Notes: generated by a model from the letters alone, not told the origin. DNA of 37,109 nucleotides from Acidimicrobiaceae bacterium (GCA_009844405.1 VYBO01000113.1:1-37109); one strand, 5' to 3'. Positions 25,647 through 33,851 are shown, numbered from the stretch's first letter. Made by a program: numbers and translations.

Positions 25647-25985
25647 ATGACGACCCACGAGTTGTTCCCCCTCGACGAGATCGAGCCCGACTCGGCGCGG
25701 CGTGTCGACCTGGAGGGCCGCGAGATAGCGGTGGTTCGCATCGGCGACGACGTCTACGCCATCGGCGACACCTGCTCCCACGCCGAGGTCCCGCTGTCGG
25801 AGGGCTGGGTGGAGCCTGACGACTGCGCCATCGAGTGCGTGGCCCACGGCGCCATGTTCGATCTGGAGACCGGGGAGCCGTTGTCGCTGCCGGCGACCCG
25901 GGCCGTGCCCACCTACGAGGTGTCGGTGGTGGACGGCAGGGTGGTGCTGACGCTCGATGCGGACTCCGGCGGGGTCGCGTCGTGA
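25647..25985 (+). CDS. Rieske-type [2Fe-2S] ferredoxin
   Basis: The product is 112 aa. The two Rieske ligand pairs are complete: C43-S-H45 in GDTCSHAEVPLSEGW and C64-V-A-H67 in IECVAHGAMFDLETGEP. The size and the single domain match small Rieske ferredoxins that give electrons to dioxygenases or act in redox sensing. GGAGGC lies 8 nt before the ATG. In several actinobacterial SUF operons a small Rieske protein sits between sufD and sufC, and it may aid cluster assembly or be a client; its role is not proven. The stop overlaps a short duplicated sufC-like start in GTGA. Confidence 0.93.
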   Translation: MTTHELFPLDEIEPDSARRVDLEGREIAVVRIGDDVYAIGDTCSHAEVPLSEGWVEPDDCAIECVAHGAMFDLETGEPLSLPATRAVPTYEVSVVDGRVVLTLDADSGGVAS

Positions 25986-26020
25986 GCAATCTGGTGGTCG
26001 AGGGCGGGGACGTTTCGTGA
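25982..26020 (+). other. 12-codon mini-ORF that repeats the start of sufC1
   Basis: GTG at 25982 overlaps the Rieske stop. The reading frame gives MSNLVVEGGDVS and ends in a TGA at 26018-26020 that overlaps the sufC1 GTG at 26017. The first codons nearly repeat the sufC1 start (MSTLVIEGLRAS); the DNA TCGTGAGCA and the following bases occur in both copies 35 bp apart. It is probably a local duplication that now couples translation from Rieske to sufC1. Confidence 0.6.
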
Positions 26021-26820
26021 GCACTTTGGTGATCGAGGGACTGCGGGCCTCGGTGGCGAGCCGCGAGATCCTGACCGGCGTCGACCTCGAGGTGGCCGCG
26101 GGCGAGGTACACGCGGTGATGGGACCCAATGGGTCGGGCAAGTCGACCCTCGCCCACGTGATCGCCGGGCGGGGCGGCTACGACGGGATCGACGGTTCCG
26201 TCCGCCTCGACGGCACGGAACTGCTGGGAATGCCGGCGTGGCGCCGGGCCGAGGCGGGCCTGTTCCTGGCCATGCAGTATCCCACCGAGGTTTCGGGCGT
26301 GTCGCTGCTCGACATGCTCACCGAGTCGGTGTGCACCCCCGAGGGTGCGGCCGTGGCCGAGCGGATGAGCGAGGAGGCCGCCCGCATCGGCTTCGACGAG
26401 AAGTTCCTGGAGCGTCCTGTGAATGTCGATCTGTCTGGCGGCGAGCGCAAGCGCAACGAGGCGCTTCAACTCGGCGTGCTCGGTCCCGCGTTCGCGATCA
26501 TCGACGAACTCGATTCGGGCCTCGACATCGACGCGCTGCGCTTCGTGGGCGCCAGGATCGAGGACGCCACCACCCATGACGGCCTCGGGGTGCTGGCCAT
26601 CACCCACTCAAGCCGCGTGTTCGACCACCTGCGGCCCGACACCGTGCATGTGTTCGCCGGCGGCCGCATACAGGAGTCAGGTGGGCCCGAGTTGGCCGAC
26701 GAACTGGAGGCTCAGGGCTACGAGCGCTGGACAGGGGCCGTCCCGCAGCCGGACTCGGACGCGGGGACCACCCCATTCACGGATCCCTTCGGCGACCCGT
26801 TCGCCGACCTGCTGACCTGA
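26017..26820 (+). CDS. sufC: SUF ATPase SufC, copy 1
   Basis: The protein is 267 aa from the GTG at 26017. All ABC-ATPase parts are present: Walker A GPNGSGKST (residues 36-44), Q-loop in LAMQYPTEVSGVS, signature LSGGERKRNE (139-148), Walker B AIIDELDSGLDIDAL, and the H-loop AITHSSRVFDHL. SufC powers SufBD. Compared with copy 2 at 33086-33844 it has an added C-terminal tail with a repeated DPF motif (TDPFGDPFADLL) and less typical residues around the H-loop. It follows sufD and Rieske in one transcription unit, so it is likely the partner of this SufD. Having two full SufC proteins is unusual; which one works with SufB and SufD cannot be told from sequence alone. Confidence 0.95.
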   Translation: MSTLVIEGLRASVASREILTGVDLEVAAGEVHAVMGPNGSGKSTLAHVIAGRGGYDGIDGSVRLDGTELLGMPAWRRAEAGLFLAMQYPTEVSGVSLLDMLTESVCTPEGAAVAERMSEEAARIGFDEKFLERPVNVDLSGGERKRNEALQLGVLGPAFAIIDELDSGLDIDALRFVGARIEDATTHDGLGVLAITHSSRVFDHLRPDTVHVFAGGRIQESGGPELADELEAQGYERWTGAVPQPDSDAGTTPFTDPFGDPFADLLT

Positions 26821-26851
26821 ACCTCGACACCCGGCGCCGATCGACACCGAA

Positions 26852-26857
26852 TATCAT
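26852..26857 (+). promoter_or_regulatory. -10 box (TATCAT) before phhB
   Basis: TATCAT fits TANNNT and lies 8 nt before the ATG at 26866, in the 45-bp gap after sufC1. There is no ribosome binding site, which suggests a separate leaderless transcript. Confidence 0.4.
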
Positions 26858-26865
26858 CGACGCCC

Positions 26866-27156
26866 ATGAGCAAGGACGACCTGCTGACCGAGGCCGAGAT
26901 CGCAGAGGTGCTGGCCGCTCATCCCGAATGGCGCCGCGACGGCAACGTGCTGCGCCGCTCGTATCAGTTCGCCGACTTCCGGGCCGCGTTCGCGTTCATG
27001 GCCCATGTGGCGCTGATCGCCGAGCGGCTCTTCCATCACCCCGAGTGGTCCAACGTCTACAACAAGGTGGAGCTGGCCATCACCAGCCACGATGCGGGCG
27101 GCATCTCGGCCCGGGACCGCGACTTCATTCAGCGCGTCGACTCCGCCGCCGGCTAG
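26866..27156 (+). CDS. phhB: Pterin-4a-carbinolamine dehydratase
   Basis: The product is 96 aa, the usual size. It carries the family motif LFHHPEWSNVYNKVELAITS followed by HDAGGISARDRDFIQ, which includes the catalytic His pair and the downstream acidic residue. The enzyme dehydrates 4a-hydroxytetrahydrobiopterin, the by-product of aromatic amino acid hydroxylases, and homologues also help in molybdopterin-linked reactions. No pterin-dependent hydroxylase is nearby, so its substrate here is unknown. The start ATG has a TATCAT box 8 nt upstream. A pair of palindromic repeats lies just after the stop. Confidence 0.93.
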   Translation: MSKDDLLTEAEIAEVLAAHPEWRRDGNVLRRSYQFADFRAAFAFMAHVALIAERLFHHPEWSNVYNKVELAITSHDAGGISARDRDFIQRVDSAAG

Positions 27157-27173
27157 GCGCTCGGCCGTCTCCG

Positions 27174-27221
27174 GAATTGGCAGCGGTGGGCTCCCTTTTG
27201 GGCGCTGTGGGCTGCCAATTC
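27174..27221. repeat. 48-bp palindromic repeat, copy 1
   Basis: Outer arms GAATTGGCAGC and GCTGCCAATTC are perfectly inverted. Inside, GCTCCC and GGGCGC pair with one mismatch around a TTTT loop, with a short internal loop between the two stems. Copy 2 is 72 bp downstream and differs by one base. It lies in the gap between phhB and the UvrD gene. Confidence 0.9.
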
Positions 27222-27245
27222 GCGTCGGGGCTGCGGCAGCGTGGG

Positions 27246-27293
27246 GAATTGGCAGCGGTGGGCTCCCTATTGGGCGCTGTGGGCTGCCAATTC
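27246..27293. repeat. 48-bp palindromic repeat, copy 2
   Basis: It is the same element as at 27174-27221 with one change in the central loop (TATT for TTTT). The flanks are also alike (the bases after each copy begin GCGT). It ends 16 bp before the UvrD start, where transcription of a hairpin could affect expression. Confidence 0.9.
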
Positions 27294-27309
27294 GCGTGGG
27301 TGAAGTAGC

Positions 27310-30240
27310 TTGACCGGGCCGGGCGGCAGCCGGGGGACCGAGGCGGCCTCGGGCTACGACGTGGAACAGGCCGCGGGGCCGGACTGCCTTGGTCGCAGCG
27401 TGCTGGTGCTGCCCGGACAGCCCGCGCCGGCGCCGTGGGAGGACTGCCCCCGGGTGCGGGTGGACGCCGAGTCACCGGACGCGGCTACGGGACGGCGGCT
27501 GCGATCAGCGTGGCACGGCCGGGAGCGACTGGTCATCGAGGTTGACGGCTCGCTGCCGGGTGCCGAGCCGGTGCTGGACCGGCCGTGGTGGGAGTTGGCA
27601 CCGGGCCTCACGCTCGGCGACGAGGTCTGGCATCACCTGCTGACGGCCAACACGGTGGACGCACGCGACCCGGACCGGCTGCGCTTCGCTCCCCGTGAAC
27701 GCGCTCTGGACGCGGGTGCTCGATCGGCGTCGCCCGGACAGCCCGGCGATGTTGTGACGCAAGCCGGGGGCCTGTGGTGTGACGGCGGGCCGCTGGACTG
27801 CTTCAATGCCTCGGATCTGGACGGTGCGGCCCTGATTCCGGCCGCCAACCTTGCCGTAGACGATCTCGGAGGCCTGCAGCATGGAGAGCCAGTGGCCGAT
27901 CTGGCCCCGGACCAGCGGCGGGCGGTGGGCCATCTCGGGGGCGCCGCCTGCATCGTGGCGCCGGCCGGATCGGGAAAGACCAGGGTGCTCACCGAGCGGG
28001 CTCGCTGGTTGGTGCGCGGCCTCGGCGTGGCTCCGACCGCGGTGTGTCTGGTGGCCTACAACGTGAGGGCTCGGGCCGAGATGCAGGAGCGCACCGCCGA
28101 CCTTGAGGGCCTCGAGGTGCGCACCCTGAACAGCCTGGCCCTGGCATTGTGCAACGGCTCCGGTCCCTGTGCCCGGCCCGCGGTACACGACCGGGTGGAG
28201 GTCATTGGAGAGCGTGACGTCCGGGATCTGTTGCACGGTCTGGTGGGGGAGCGGGCCCCTCGCCGGCGTAGGCGGGCCATGACCGACCCGCTGGCCCCGT
28301 GGGTGGAGGCCCTCAGCGCGTGCCGCCTCGGGCTGCGCGACCCGGCCGAGGTCGAGCGGGACTACGCCCCCGACATCGAGGGTTTCGCCGAGCTTGCCCC
28401 GGCCTACGCCGAGGCGCTGGACGAGCGGGGCGTAGTCGACTTCGACCACCAGATCGTGCGGGCCATCGACGTGCTCCTGACGGACCCGGCCGCGCGGACG
28501 GCGGCCCGCCGGGTGTGCGGCCTGCTGCTGGTGGACGAGTTCCAGGACCTCACGCCGGCACACCTGCTGATGATCCGGCTGCTGGCCGGCCCGAGGGCCG
28601 ACGTGTTCGGGGTCGGCGACGACGACCAGACCATCTACGGCTATTCGGGCGCGTCGCCCCGATGGCTGATCGAGTACGAGCGCTTCTTCCCGGGCGCGGC
28701 CCGCCACCTGCTCGGCGTCAACTACCGCTGCCCGCCCGCGGTGGTGGAGGCCGCTTCCAACCTGCTGTCGCACAACCGCCACCGCATCGCCAAGGACATC
28801 TCAACTCGCCCAGCCCGCGCCCGTGAAACGGCCTCGCTGGACGTTGGCGAGCCTGATGGGGCCGTATCGGAGGCCGCGTCAGAGGCCGTCTCGCCGGACG
28901 GGTCCGCGCCGGATGCCGATGAGTCCGGGCGTGACCGGGTCGCGGGCCGGTCCTTGGCGGTCGAAGCGGCCGGTGACGGCGGTCTAACGGTGGTTGAGCG
29001 GGTCCGGACGCTGATGGCGGCAGGCGCCGAGGCGAGGGACATCGCCGTGCTCACCAGGGTCAACAGCACGCTGCTGGCGCCGCAGGTCCTGCTGTCGGAG
29101 GCGGGGATTGACTGTATGGCGCCGGTCGGGCCTTGGTTCCTGGAGCGCACCGGCGTGGCCGCCGCGCTGGCGTGGCTCCGGCTGGCAACCTCCGACACGG
29201 CCCGGCTGCCCGCCGGCGCGCTGGCCATAGCGGCCCGGCGCCCGCCCCGGGGAATCTCTCCCCGCGTGATCGACTGGATGGCAGAGCAGCACAATGTCGG
29301 CGCACTCCGGCGGCTGGCGGGCCGCATCTCCGATGAGCGGACCTCGCAGCGGGTGGAGGACTTCGCCGACGACGTGGAGCGTCTCGGCGACATGGCCCGC
29401 GACGGCGCCGACACTCTGCGCTTACTGGAGGCGGTACGGGATGGCACCCAACTGGGCGCCATCCTCGACGAGCGACTCGACGCCTCCCGCCGGTCGGTGG
29501 ACCGCTCGGCCCACGGCGACGACCTGCGGGCCCTGATGTCAGTGGCGCCGCACTGCCGGGACCCGGCCGCGTTCGAGGACTGGCTACGCGACCGCCTGAC
29601 CGACGGCGACGAGGGCGACGCCCGGCTCGGCCGGCCGTCGTGGGGCCGGGGCGTGCGGCTAGCCACCGTGCACCGGGTCAAGGGACTGGAGTGGCCCCAC
29701 GTGATAGTCCTGTCGGCCACCGAGGGCCTGATGCCCCACCGCCTGGCCGGCGATATCGAGGAGGAGCGCCGGGTGTTCCATGTCGCCATCACCCGCGGCT
29801 CGGAGTCGGTCCTGGTCGTCGCCGACGGCCCGAAGTCCCCCTTCATCACCGAGATGCAGTGGCGCTCCAACCTTGGGCCCACGGATCCGCTGGCCCGCCC
29901 GGCCCAAGCTCGCCTTCCAGCATCTGCCGAACCGTCCTCGCCCGCACGACGTGACGCTCCGAGCGCGTCCTCGAGGGCCCAGAGCCCGCCCATAGACGAG
30001 GCGGCCGAGCCCGAGGCCGCGTCCGCCTTCGAACGCCTGCGGCAGTGGCGACTGGACCGGAGCAAGGCCGACGGCGTGCCCGCCTTCGTGGTGTCCTCCG
30101 ATGCCACGCTTCGCGAGCTCGCTCGCCGCCGCCCCAGCACCGACGAGGCTCTGCTGGCCGTGCCCGGCATCGGCCCTGCCAAGCTCGCCGCCTACGGCGA
30201 GGCCCTCAAGTCCCTCCTGACCGGACCGGAGGCCCCCTAG
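27310..30240 (+). CDS. UvrD/PcrA-like superfamily 1 helicase with HRDC domain and N-terminal extension
   Basis: The protein is 976 aa from the TTG at 27310. The helicase core starts near residue 197: Q-motif LAPDQRRAVGHL, Walker A VAPAGSGKTRV (217-227), Walker B LLVDEFQDLTPAHL, motif III GVGDDDQTIYGYSGA, motif V VHRVKGLEWPHVIVL and motif VI RRVFHVAITRGSE. A C-terminal HRDC domain follows (FERLRQWRLDRSK to VPGIGPAKLAAYGEALKSLL). The first 196 residues are an extra domain that I do not recognise. An Ala/Asp/Ser-rich insert (about residues 500-550) sits between helicase segments. The start is weak: TTG with no binding site, and a GTG at 27361 is another option. Actinobacterial UvrD-like helicases act in DNA repair. 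The stop overlaps the neighbour's stop by CTAG. Confidence 0.88.
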   Translation: MTGPGGSRGTEAASGYDVEQAAGPDCLGRSVLVLPGQPAPAPWEDCPRVRVDAESPDAATGRRLRSAWHGRERLVIEVDGSLPGAEPVLDRPWWELAPGLTLGDEVWHHLLTANTVDARDPDRLRFAPRERALDAGARSASPGQPGDVVTQAGGLWCDGGPLDCFNASDLDGAALIPAANLAVDDLGGLQHGEPVADLAPDQRRAVGHLGGAACIVAPAGSGKTRVLTERARWLVRGLGVAPTAVCLVAYNVRARAEMQERTADLEGLEVRTLNSLALALCNGSGPCARPAVHDRVEVIGERDVRDLLHGLVGERAPRRRRRAMTDPLAPWVEALSACRLGLRDPAEVERDYAPDIEGFAELAPAYAEALDERGVVDFDHQIVRAIDVLLTDPAARTAARRVCGLLLVDEFQDLTPAHLLMIRLLAGPRADVFGVGDDDQTIYGYSGASPRWLIEYERFFPGAARHLLGVNYRCPPAVVEAASNLLSHNRHRIAKDISTRPARARETASLDVGEPDGAVSEAASEAVSPDGSAPDADESGRDRVAGRSLAVEAAGDGGLTVVERVRTLMAAGAEARDIAVLTRVNSTLLAPQVLLSEAGIDCMAPVGPWFLERTGVAAALAWLRLATSDTARLPAGALAIAARRPPRGISPRVIDWMAEQHNVGALRRLAGRISDERTSQRVEDFADDVERLGDMARDGADTLRLLEAVRDGTQLGAILDERLDASRRSVDRSAHGDDLRALMSVAPHCRDPAAFEDWLRDRLTDGDEGDARLGRPSWGRGVRLATVHRVKGLEWPHVIVLSATEGLMPHRLAGDIEEERRVFHVAITRGSESVLVVADGPKSPFITEMQWRSNLGPTDPLARPAQARLPASAEPSSPARRDAPSASSRAQSPPIDEAAEPEAASAFERLRQWRLDRSKADGVPAFVVSSDATLRELARRRPSTDEALLAVPGIGPAKLAAYGEALKSLLTGPEAP

Positions 30241-31310
30241 TTGGCTGACGAGGCGGAGGGCTCAGCGATGTCGGCGTGCCGCCCGCCGAGGTCGTGGTAG
30301 ATGGTGAAGAAGGCGATGACGCCCAGCATCTCGGGGAACATGCCCAGCCCGACAAGGGCCACGCGTGCAACAACGCCGTTGAGCAGCCCGAGGAGCTCCG
30401 CGGCGGCCAGCGCCGGGACGGTAGCCGCGAACGAGAGGACGAAGATCAACACCATGCGGCCGAAGGTCGCCCAGAAGGCGCCCCTCAGCAGGCCGCGTGC
30501 ATAGCGCATCGACGGCTCGGCCGGGCCGACGGCGGCCGTCATCAAGGTGAGAAGCGCGAGCGGTGCGGCGACCCCCATCACCACCAGGCCCGTCGCTGCT
30601 CCCAGCACCATTGCAAGCGCACCCGACGCCGGGCTCAGCAGTCCCGCCAAGAGAGATGCCACCATGAGTGCCGCGAAGAGCATCGCCAGCAGCATCAGGC
30701 CCACGCCGACGATGCGCAACAGGCGCTTGAGGCTGGCCCGAAGGGCGCCGGTTGCACCCATCTGCCTCTGACCCAGCCGCGCCACCGCGACTTGGCCGAA
30801 TGCGACGAACTGGACGATGTTGATGGCGATGACCACGACGGCGCCCGCCGCCATCAGGAGTATCCCCGCGGCCAGAGTGGACGAGCTCAGGCTCTCGAGG
30901 CGGTCGGTCACGTCGTTCCAGCGACTCTCCAACAGCGCGTCGAGCTCCTCGTCGTCGGTTTCGGGATCGACGCTGGCCACCTCGTCGACCAGAGCTCCCA
31001 GCGTGTCGCCGAACACATCGTCGAATCCCCGCCTGACCGACTCCTCGCCGGCCAGGTACACCACGCCCACCACCGCATAGATGACGAGCAGTGGGCGCAG
31101 GTTCTGTGTCATCAGCCGCCATGTGCCGCCGAGCAGGCTGCGGATGCTGCGATGCCGGGGGGCAGCACGATCGCCGGAGGCGCCGGCCTCTCCGTCGGGG
31201 GTGCCGTAGCGGGGCGAGCGGTGGTCGGTCCAGCGGGAGCCGTCCCAGTACCGGTACTGCGAGGAATCCTCAGGATCGGTGTACCAGTCGGCCGGCGGCA
31301 GGTCTGTCAC
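30237..31310 (-). CDS. DUF2510 membrane protein
   Basis: The protein is 357 aa from the GTG at 31310. The first 40 residues are a DUF2510 domain (PADWYTDPEDSSQYRYWDGS then RWTDH), common at the N-terminus of actinobacterial membrane proteins. After a linker come several hydrophobic helices, for example LRPLLVIYAVVGVVYLAG, TLAAGILLMAAGAVVVIAIN, LLRIVGVGLMLLAMLFAALM, AMVLGAATGLVVMGVAAPLA, and MVLIFVLSFAATVPALAAAE, so about six membrane spans with an acidic loop (SVDPETDDEELDALLE). The function is unknown. A TACGGT box lies exactly 7 nt before the start. The stop overlaps that of the UvrD gene. Confidence 0.82.
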   Translation of the reverse strand: MTDLPPADWYTDPEDSSQYRYWDGSRWTDHRSPRYGTPDGEAGASGDRAAPRHRSIRSLLGGTWRLMTQNLRPLLVIYAVVGVVYLAGEESVRRGFDDVFGDTLGALVDEVASVDPETDDEELDALLESRWNDVTDRLESLSSSTLAAGILLMAAGAVVVIAINIVQFVAFGQVAVARLGQRQMGATGALRASLKRLLRIVGVGLMLLAMLFAALMVASLLAGLLSPASGALAMVLGAATGLVVMGVAAPLALLTLMTAAVGPAEPSMRYARGLLRGAFWATFGRMVLIFVLSFAATVPALAAAELLGLLNGVVARVALVGLGMFPEMLGVIAFFTIYHDLGGRHADIAEPSASSAN

Positions 31311-31317
31311 GAACCGA

Positions 31318-31323
31318 ACCGTA
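31318..31323 (-). promoter_or_regulatory. -10 box (TACGGT) of a leaderless promoter
   Basis: TACGGT on the minus strand is 7 nt before the GTG at 31310 with no binding site in between, the layout seen at several genes of this window. Confidence 0.5.
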
Positions 31324-31346
31324 CCAGCCGCCGGCCGATCGGCTTC

Positions 31347-31835
31347 TCAGGCGAAGGTCTCGTCGAGGGCCTGTACCAGGGTGTTCCACCCCAGGGTGGC
31401 GCACTTGATGCGCACCGGGAACTTGACCACGCCCCGCAGGGCTTCCAGATCGCCGAGCTTGACCTCGCCGTGCCCGTCGCCGCTGTCTCCGTCGTCGTCC
31501 AGGTCGTCGCCGGTGCCGCCGATCCCGGTGCCGTGGATGGACATCATGTGCTTGAAGGCCCGCACCAGCCGCCGGACCTCGGACACCTTGCGGCCCTTGA
31601 CGGCAGTGGACATCATCGACGCCGACGACTGACTGATCGAGCACCCCTGACCGCCGGTGGACACGTCGGTGATCACGCCGTCGCTCACCTCGACGTAGAC
31701 GACCACCTCGTCGCCGCACAGCGGGTTGAAACCCACGGCCTGGAACGCCGGCGGCACCTCCAGCTCGCCGCGGTTGCGGGGGTTGCGGTAGTGGTCGAGG
31801 ATGATCTCGCGGTACAGGTCCTCCAGCCCGGCCAT
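31347..31835 (-). CDS. sufU: SufU-type Fe-S scaffold / sulfur transfer protein
   Basis: The protein is 162 aa. Its zinc ligands fit SufU: C40 and D42 in NPLCGDE, C65 in GGQGCSISQSS and C145 in RIKCATLGW. The insertion between the second and third cysteines that sets SufU apart from IscU is present, here very acidic (GDDLDDDGDSGDGHGE). SufU takes sulfur from SufS through the zinc site. The gene lies 12 nt after sufS in the operon sufC2-sufS-sufU. The ATG at 31835 starts MAGLEDLYREIILDHYRNPR, the usual SufU start. Confidence 0.95.
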   Translation of the reverse strand: MAGLEDLYREIILDHYRNPRNRGELEVPPAFQAVGFNPLCGDEVVVYVEVSDGVITDVSTGGQGCSISQSSASMMSTAVKGRKVSEVRRLVRAFKHMMSIHGTGIGGTGDDLDDDGDSGDGHGEVKLGDLEALRGVVKFPVRIKCATLGWNTLVQALDETFA

Positions 31836-31847
31836 GGCGCCCTCCCG

Positions 31848-33089
31848 CTACCGGGCGAAGAACTCGCCGGCGACATCGAGCGCATCGGCTAGGGCGTCCA
31901 CATCGGAGGTGTCGTTGTACACGTAGAGCGACGCCCGGGTGGTGGCCGGCACCCCGAGATGCCGCATCAGCGGCTTGGCGCAGTGGTGGCCGGCCCGCAC
32001 GCACACGCCGCGGTCGTCGAGCACCTGCGAGAGGTCGTGCGGGTGGATGTCCTGGAAGCTCATCGACAGCACGCCGCCCCGGCAGGCCGGTTCGGACGGC
32101 CCGTGCACCGCGAGCTCGGAGCCGTAGCGCTCCTCGAGGGTGCGCAGCGCGTAGGCGGTGAGGCTGACCTCGTGCTCGCGCACCCGGTCCATGCCCAGGC
32201 CCTCGAGGTACTCGACCGCGGCGCCGAGCCCGACGATCTCGGCTATGGGCGGGGTTCCGGCCTCGAACTTGTGGGGGATGTGGTTGGGCAGGAAGCCGTC
32301 CTTGCGCACGTCCAGGATCATCTCGCCGCCCCCGAGGAACGGCGGCATCGCCTCCAGCAGCTCGGCTCGGGCCCATAGCACCCCGATGCCGGTCGGTCCG
32401 CACATCTTGTGGCCGGTGAACCCCAGGAAGTCGGCCCCCAGGGACTGCACGTCGGTCGGCAGGTGGGGCACGTACTGAGCCGCGTCCACCAGCACCAGCG
32501 CTCCGGCGTCGTGGGCGGCGTCGGCCAGCCGGCGGATCGGGTTGAGGGTGCCGAGCACGTTGCTCATGGCGGTCACGCCCAGCAGCTTGGCCCCGTCGAG
32601 GAGCCGTTCCAGGTTGCTGAGGTCGAGCCGGCCGTCGGCTCCGACGCCGATCCAGCGCAGCTCGAAGCCCTTCTCGGCCGCCATGATGTGCCAGGGGACG
32701 ATGTTGGCGTGGTGCTCCATCTCGGTGATCACCACCGCGTCGCCCGGCCCGAGGTTGGCTCCGCCCCAGGAGCGGGCCACCAGGTTGATGACCTCGGTGA
32801 CATTCTTGGCGAACACGATCTCGTCGGCGGACGGCGCGTTCACGAACCGGGCGACGCCGGCCCGGGCCGCTTCCATGGCCTCGGTGGCCTGGGCCGCGAT
32901 CTCGTAGGCGCCCCGGTGGACGTTGGCGTTGATGGTCTCGTAGTAGCTGTTCATGGCGTCGAGCACGCTGCGGGGCTTCTGCGACGAGGCGGCCGAGTCC
33001 AGGTAGACGATGGGCCTGCCGTGCACCTGCCGCCTGAGCAGCGGGAAGTGCGCCTTCGTCCGCGGCCCCAGCCGGTCGCCGCCGCTCAT
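31848..33089 (-). CDS. sufS: Cysteine desulfurase SufS
   Basis: The protein is 413 aa. It uses PLP to remove sulfur from cysteine. The PLP lysine lies in LGFTGHKMCGPTGIGVLW, and the catalytic persulfide cysteine is in CVRAGHHCAKPLMRHLG. Other family parts are YLDSAASSQKPRSVLDAMNS near the start and VITEMEHHANIVPWH. The ATG at 33089 overlaps the sufC2 stop in ATGA, and sufU follows after 12 nt. Together with SufU it supplies sulfur for the SufBCD scaffold encoded on the other strand. Confidence 0.97.
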   Translation of the reverse strand: MSGGDRLGPRTKAHFPLLRRQVHGRPIVYLDSAASSQKPRSVLDAMNSYYETINANVHRGAYEIAAQATEAMEAARAGVARFVNAPSADEIVFAKNVTEVINLVARSWGGANLGPGDAVVITEMEHHANIVPWHIMAAEKGFELRWIGVGADGRLDLSNLERLLDGAKLLGVTAMSNVLGTLNPIRRLADAAHDAGALVLVDAAQYVPHLPTDVQSLGADFLGFTGHKMCGPTGIGVLWARAELLEAMPPFLGGGEMILDVRKDGFLPNHIPHKFEAGTPPIAEIVGLGAAVEYLEGLGMDRVREHEVSLTAYALRTLEERYGSELAVHGPSEPACRGGVLSMSFQDIHPHDLSQVLDDRGVCVRAGHHCAKPLMRHLGVPATTRASLYVYNDTSDVDALADALDVAGEFFAR

Positions 33090-33844
33090 GACGCGTACCT
33101 CTCGTAGCCGCCGCGCTCGAGCCGGTCGGCCAGATCGGGGCCGCCGCTCTCGACGATCCGGCCGTCGAGGAGCACATGCACCCGGTCGGGCTGAAGCCCG
33201 GAGGTGAGGATGCGCTGGAAGTGGGTGATGGCCAGCACCCCGAGCTCGGGCCGTTCGGCCCGCACCTCCTGCAGGCCGGTGGCCACTATGCGCAGCGCGT
33301 CGATGTCGAGGCCGGTGTCGGTCTCGTCGAGGATGGCCATGTCCGGCTCCAGGACGGCCATCTGAAGGATCTCGTTGCGCTTCTTCTCACCGCCGGAGAA
33401 CTTCTCGTTGAGGTGGCGGTCCATCAGCGCCGAGTCGATGGACAGGCGCTCCATCCACTCGACCATGGTCATGTAGGTCTCGATGGAGCTCACGTCGGTG
33501 CCCTTGCGGGCCTGCAGGGCCTGGGTGAGGAAGTTGCGCACCGACACGCCCGGGATCTCCTGGGGGTACTGGAAGGCGAGGAACAGGCCGGCCTTGCCCC
33601 GCACCTCCGGGGGCCAGGAGGTGATGTCCTCTCCCTTGAAGCGGATCGAGCCGCCGGTGACCTCGTACTCGGGGCTGCCGAGCAGGGCCGCGGCCAGGGT
33701 GGACTTCCCCGACCCGTTCGGCCCCATCAAGGCGTGAAGCTCGCCCGCGCCGACCACCAGGTCCACTCCGCGCAGGATCTCAATGCCGCCGTCGACAGTC
33801 GCTGCATGCAGGCCGTCGATCTCGAAGAGCGGTGCTGCGGCCAC
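33086..33844 (-). CDS. sufC: SUF ATPase SufC, copy 2
   Basis: The protein is 252 aa, the classic SufC length. Walker A is MGPNGSGKSTL (residues 40-50), the signature is FSGGEKKRNEI, Walker B is AILDETDTGLDIDAL and the H-loop is LAITHFQRIL, followed by VHVLLDGRIVESGGPDLADR. It is closer to canonical SufC than copy 1. It is first in sufC-sufS-sufU on the minus strand. The GTG at 33844 is supported by a TAGGAT box 7 nt upstream and is probably leaderless. The presence of a second sufC at 26017-26820 raises the question of which pairs with SufB and SufD. Confidence 0.96.
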   Translation of the reverse strand: MAAAPLFEIDGLHAATVDGGIEILRGVDLVVGAGELHALMGPNGSGKSTLAAALLGSPEYEVTGGSIRFKGEDITSWPPEVRGKAGLFLAFQYPQEIPGVSVRNFLTQALQARKGTDVSSIETYMTMVEWMERLSIDSALMDRHLNEKFSGGEKKRNEILQMAVLEPDMAILDETDTGLDIDALRIVATGLQEVRAERPELGVLAITHFQRILTSGLQPDRVHVLLDGRIVESGGPDLADRLERGGYERYAS

Positions 33845-33851
33845 GCTTCAA

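Noticed and set aside
25439..26607. Long minus-strand frames over sufD, Rieske and sufC1
   Set aside because: They are antisense to genes with full sets of family motifs and show no motifs of their own.
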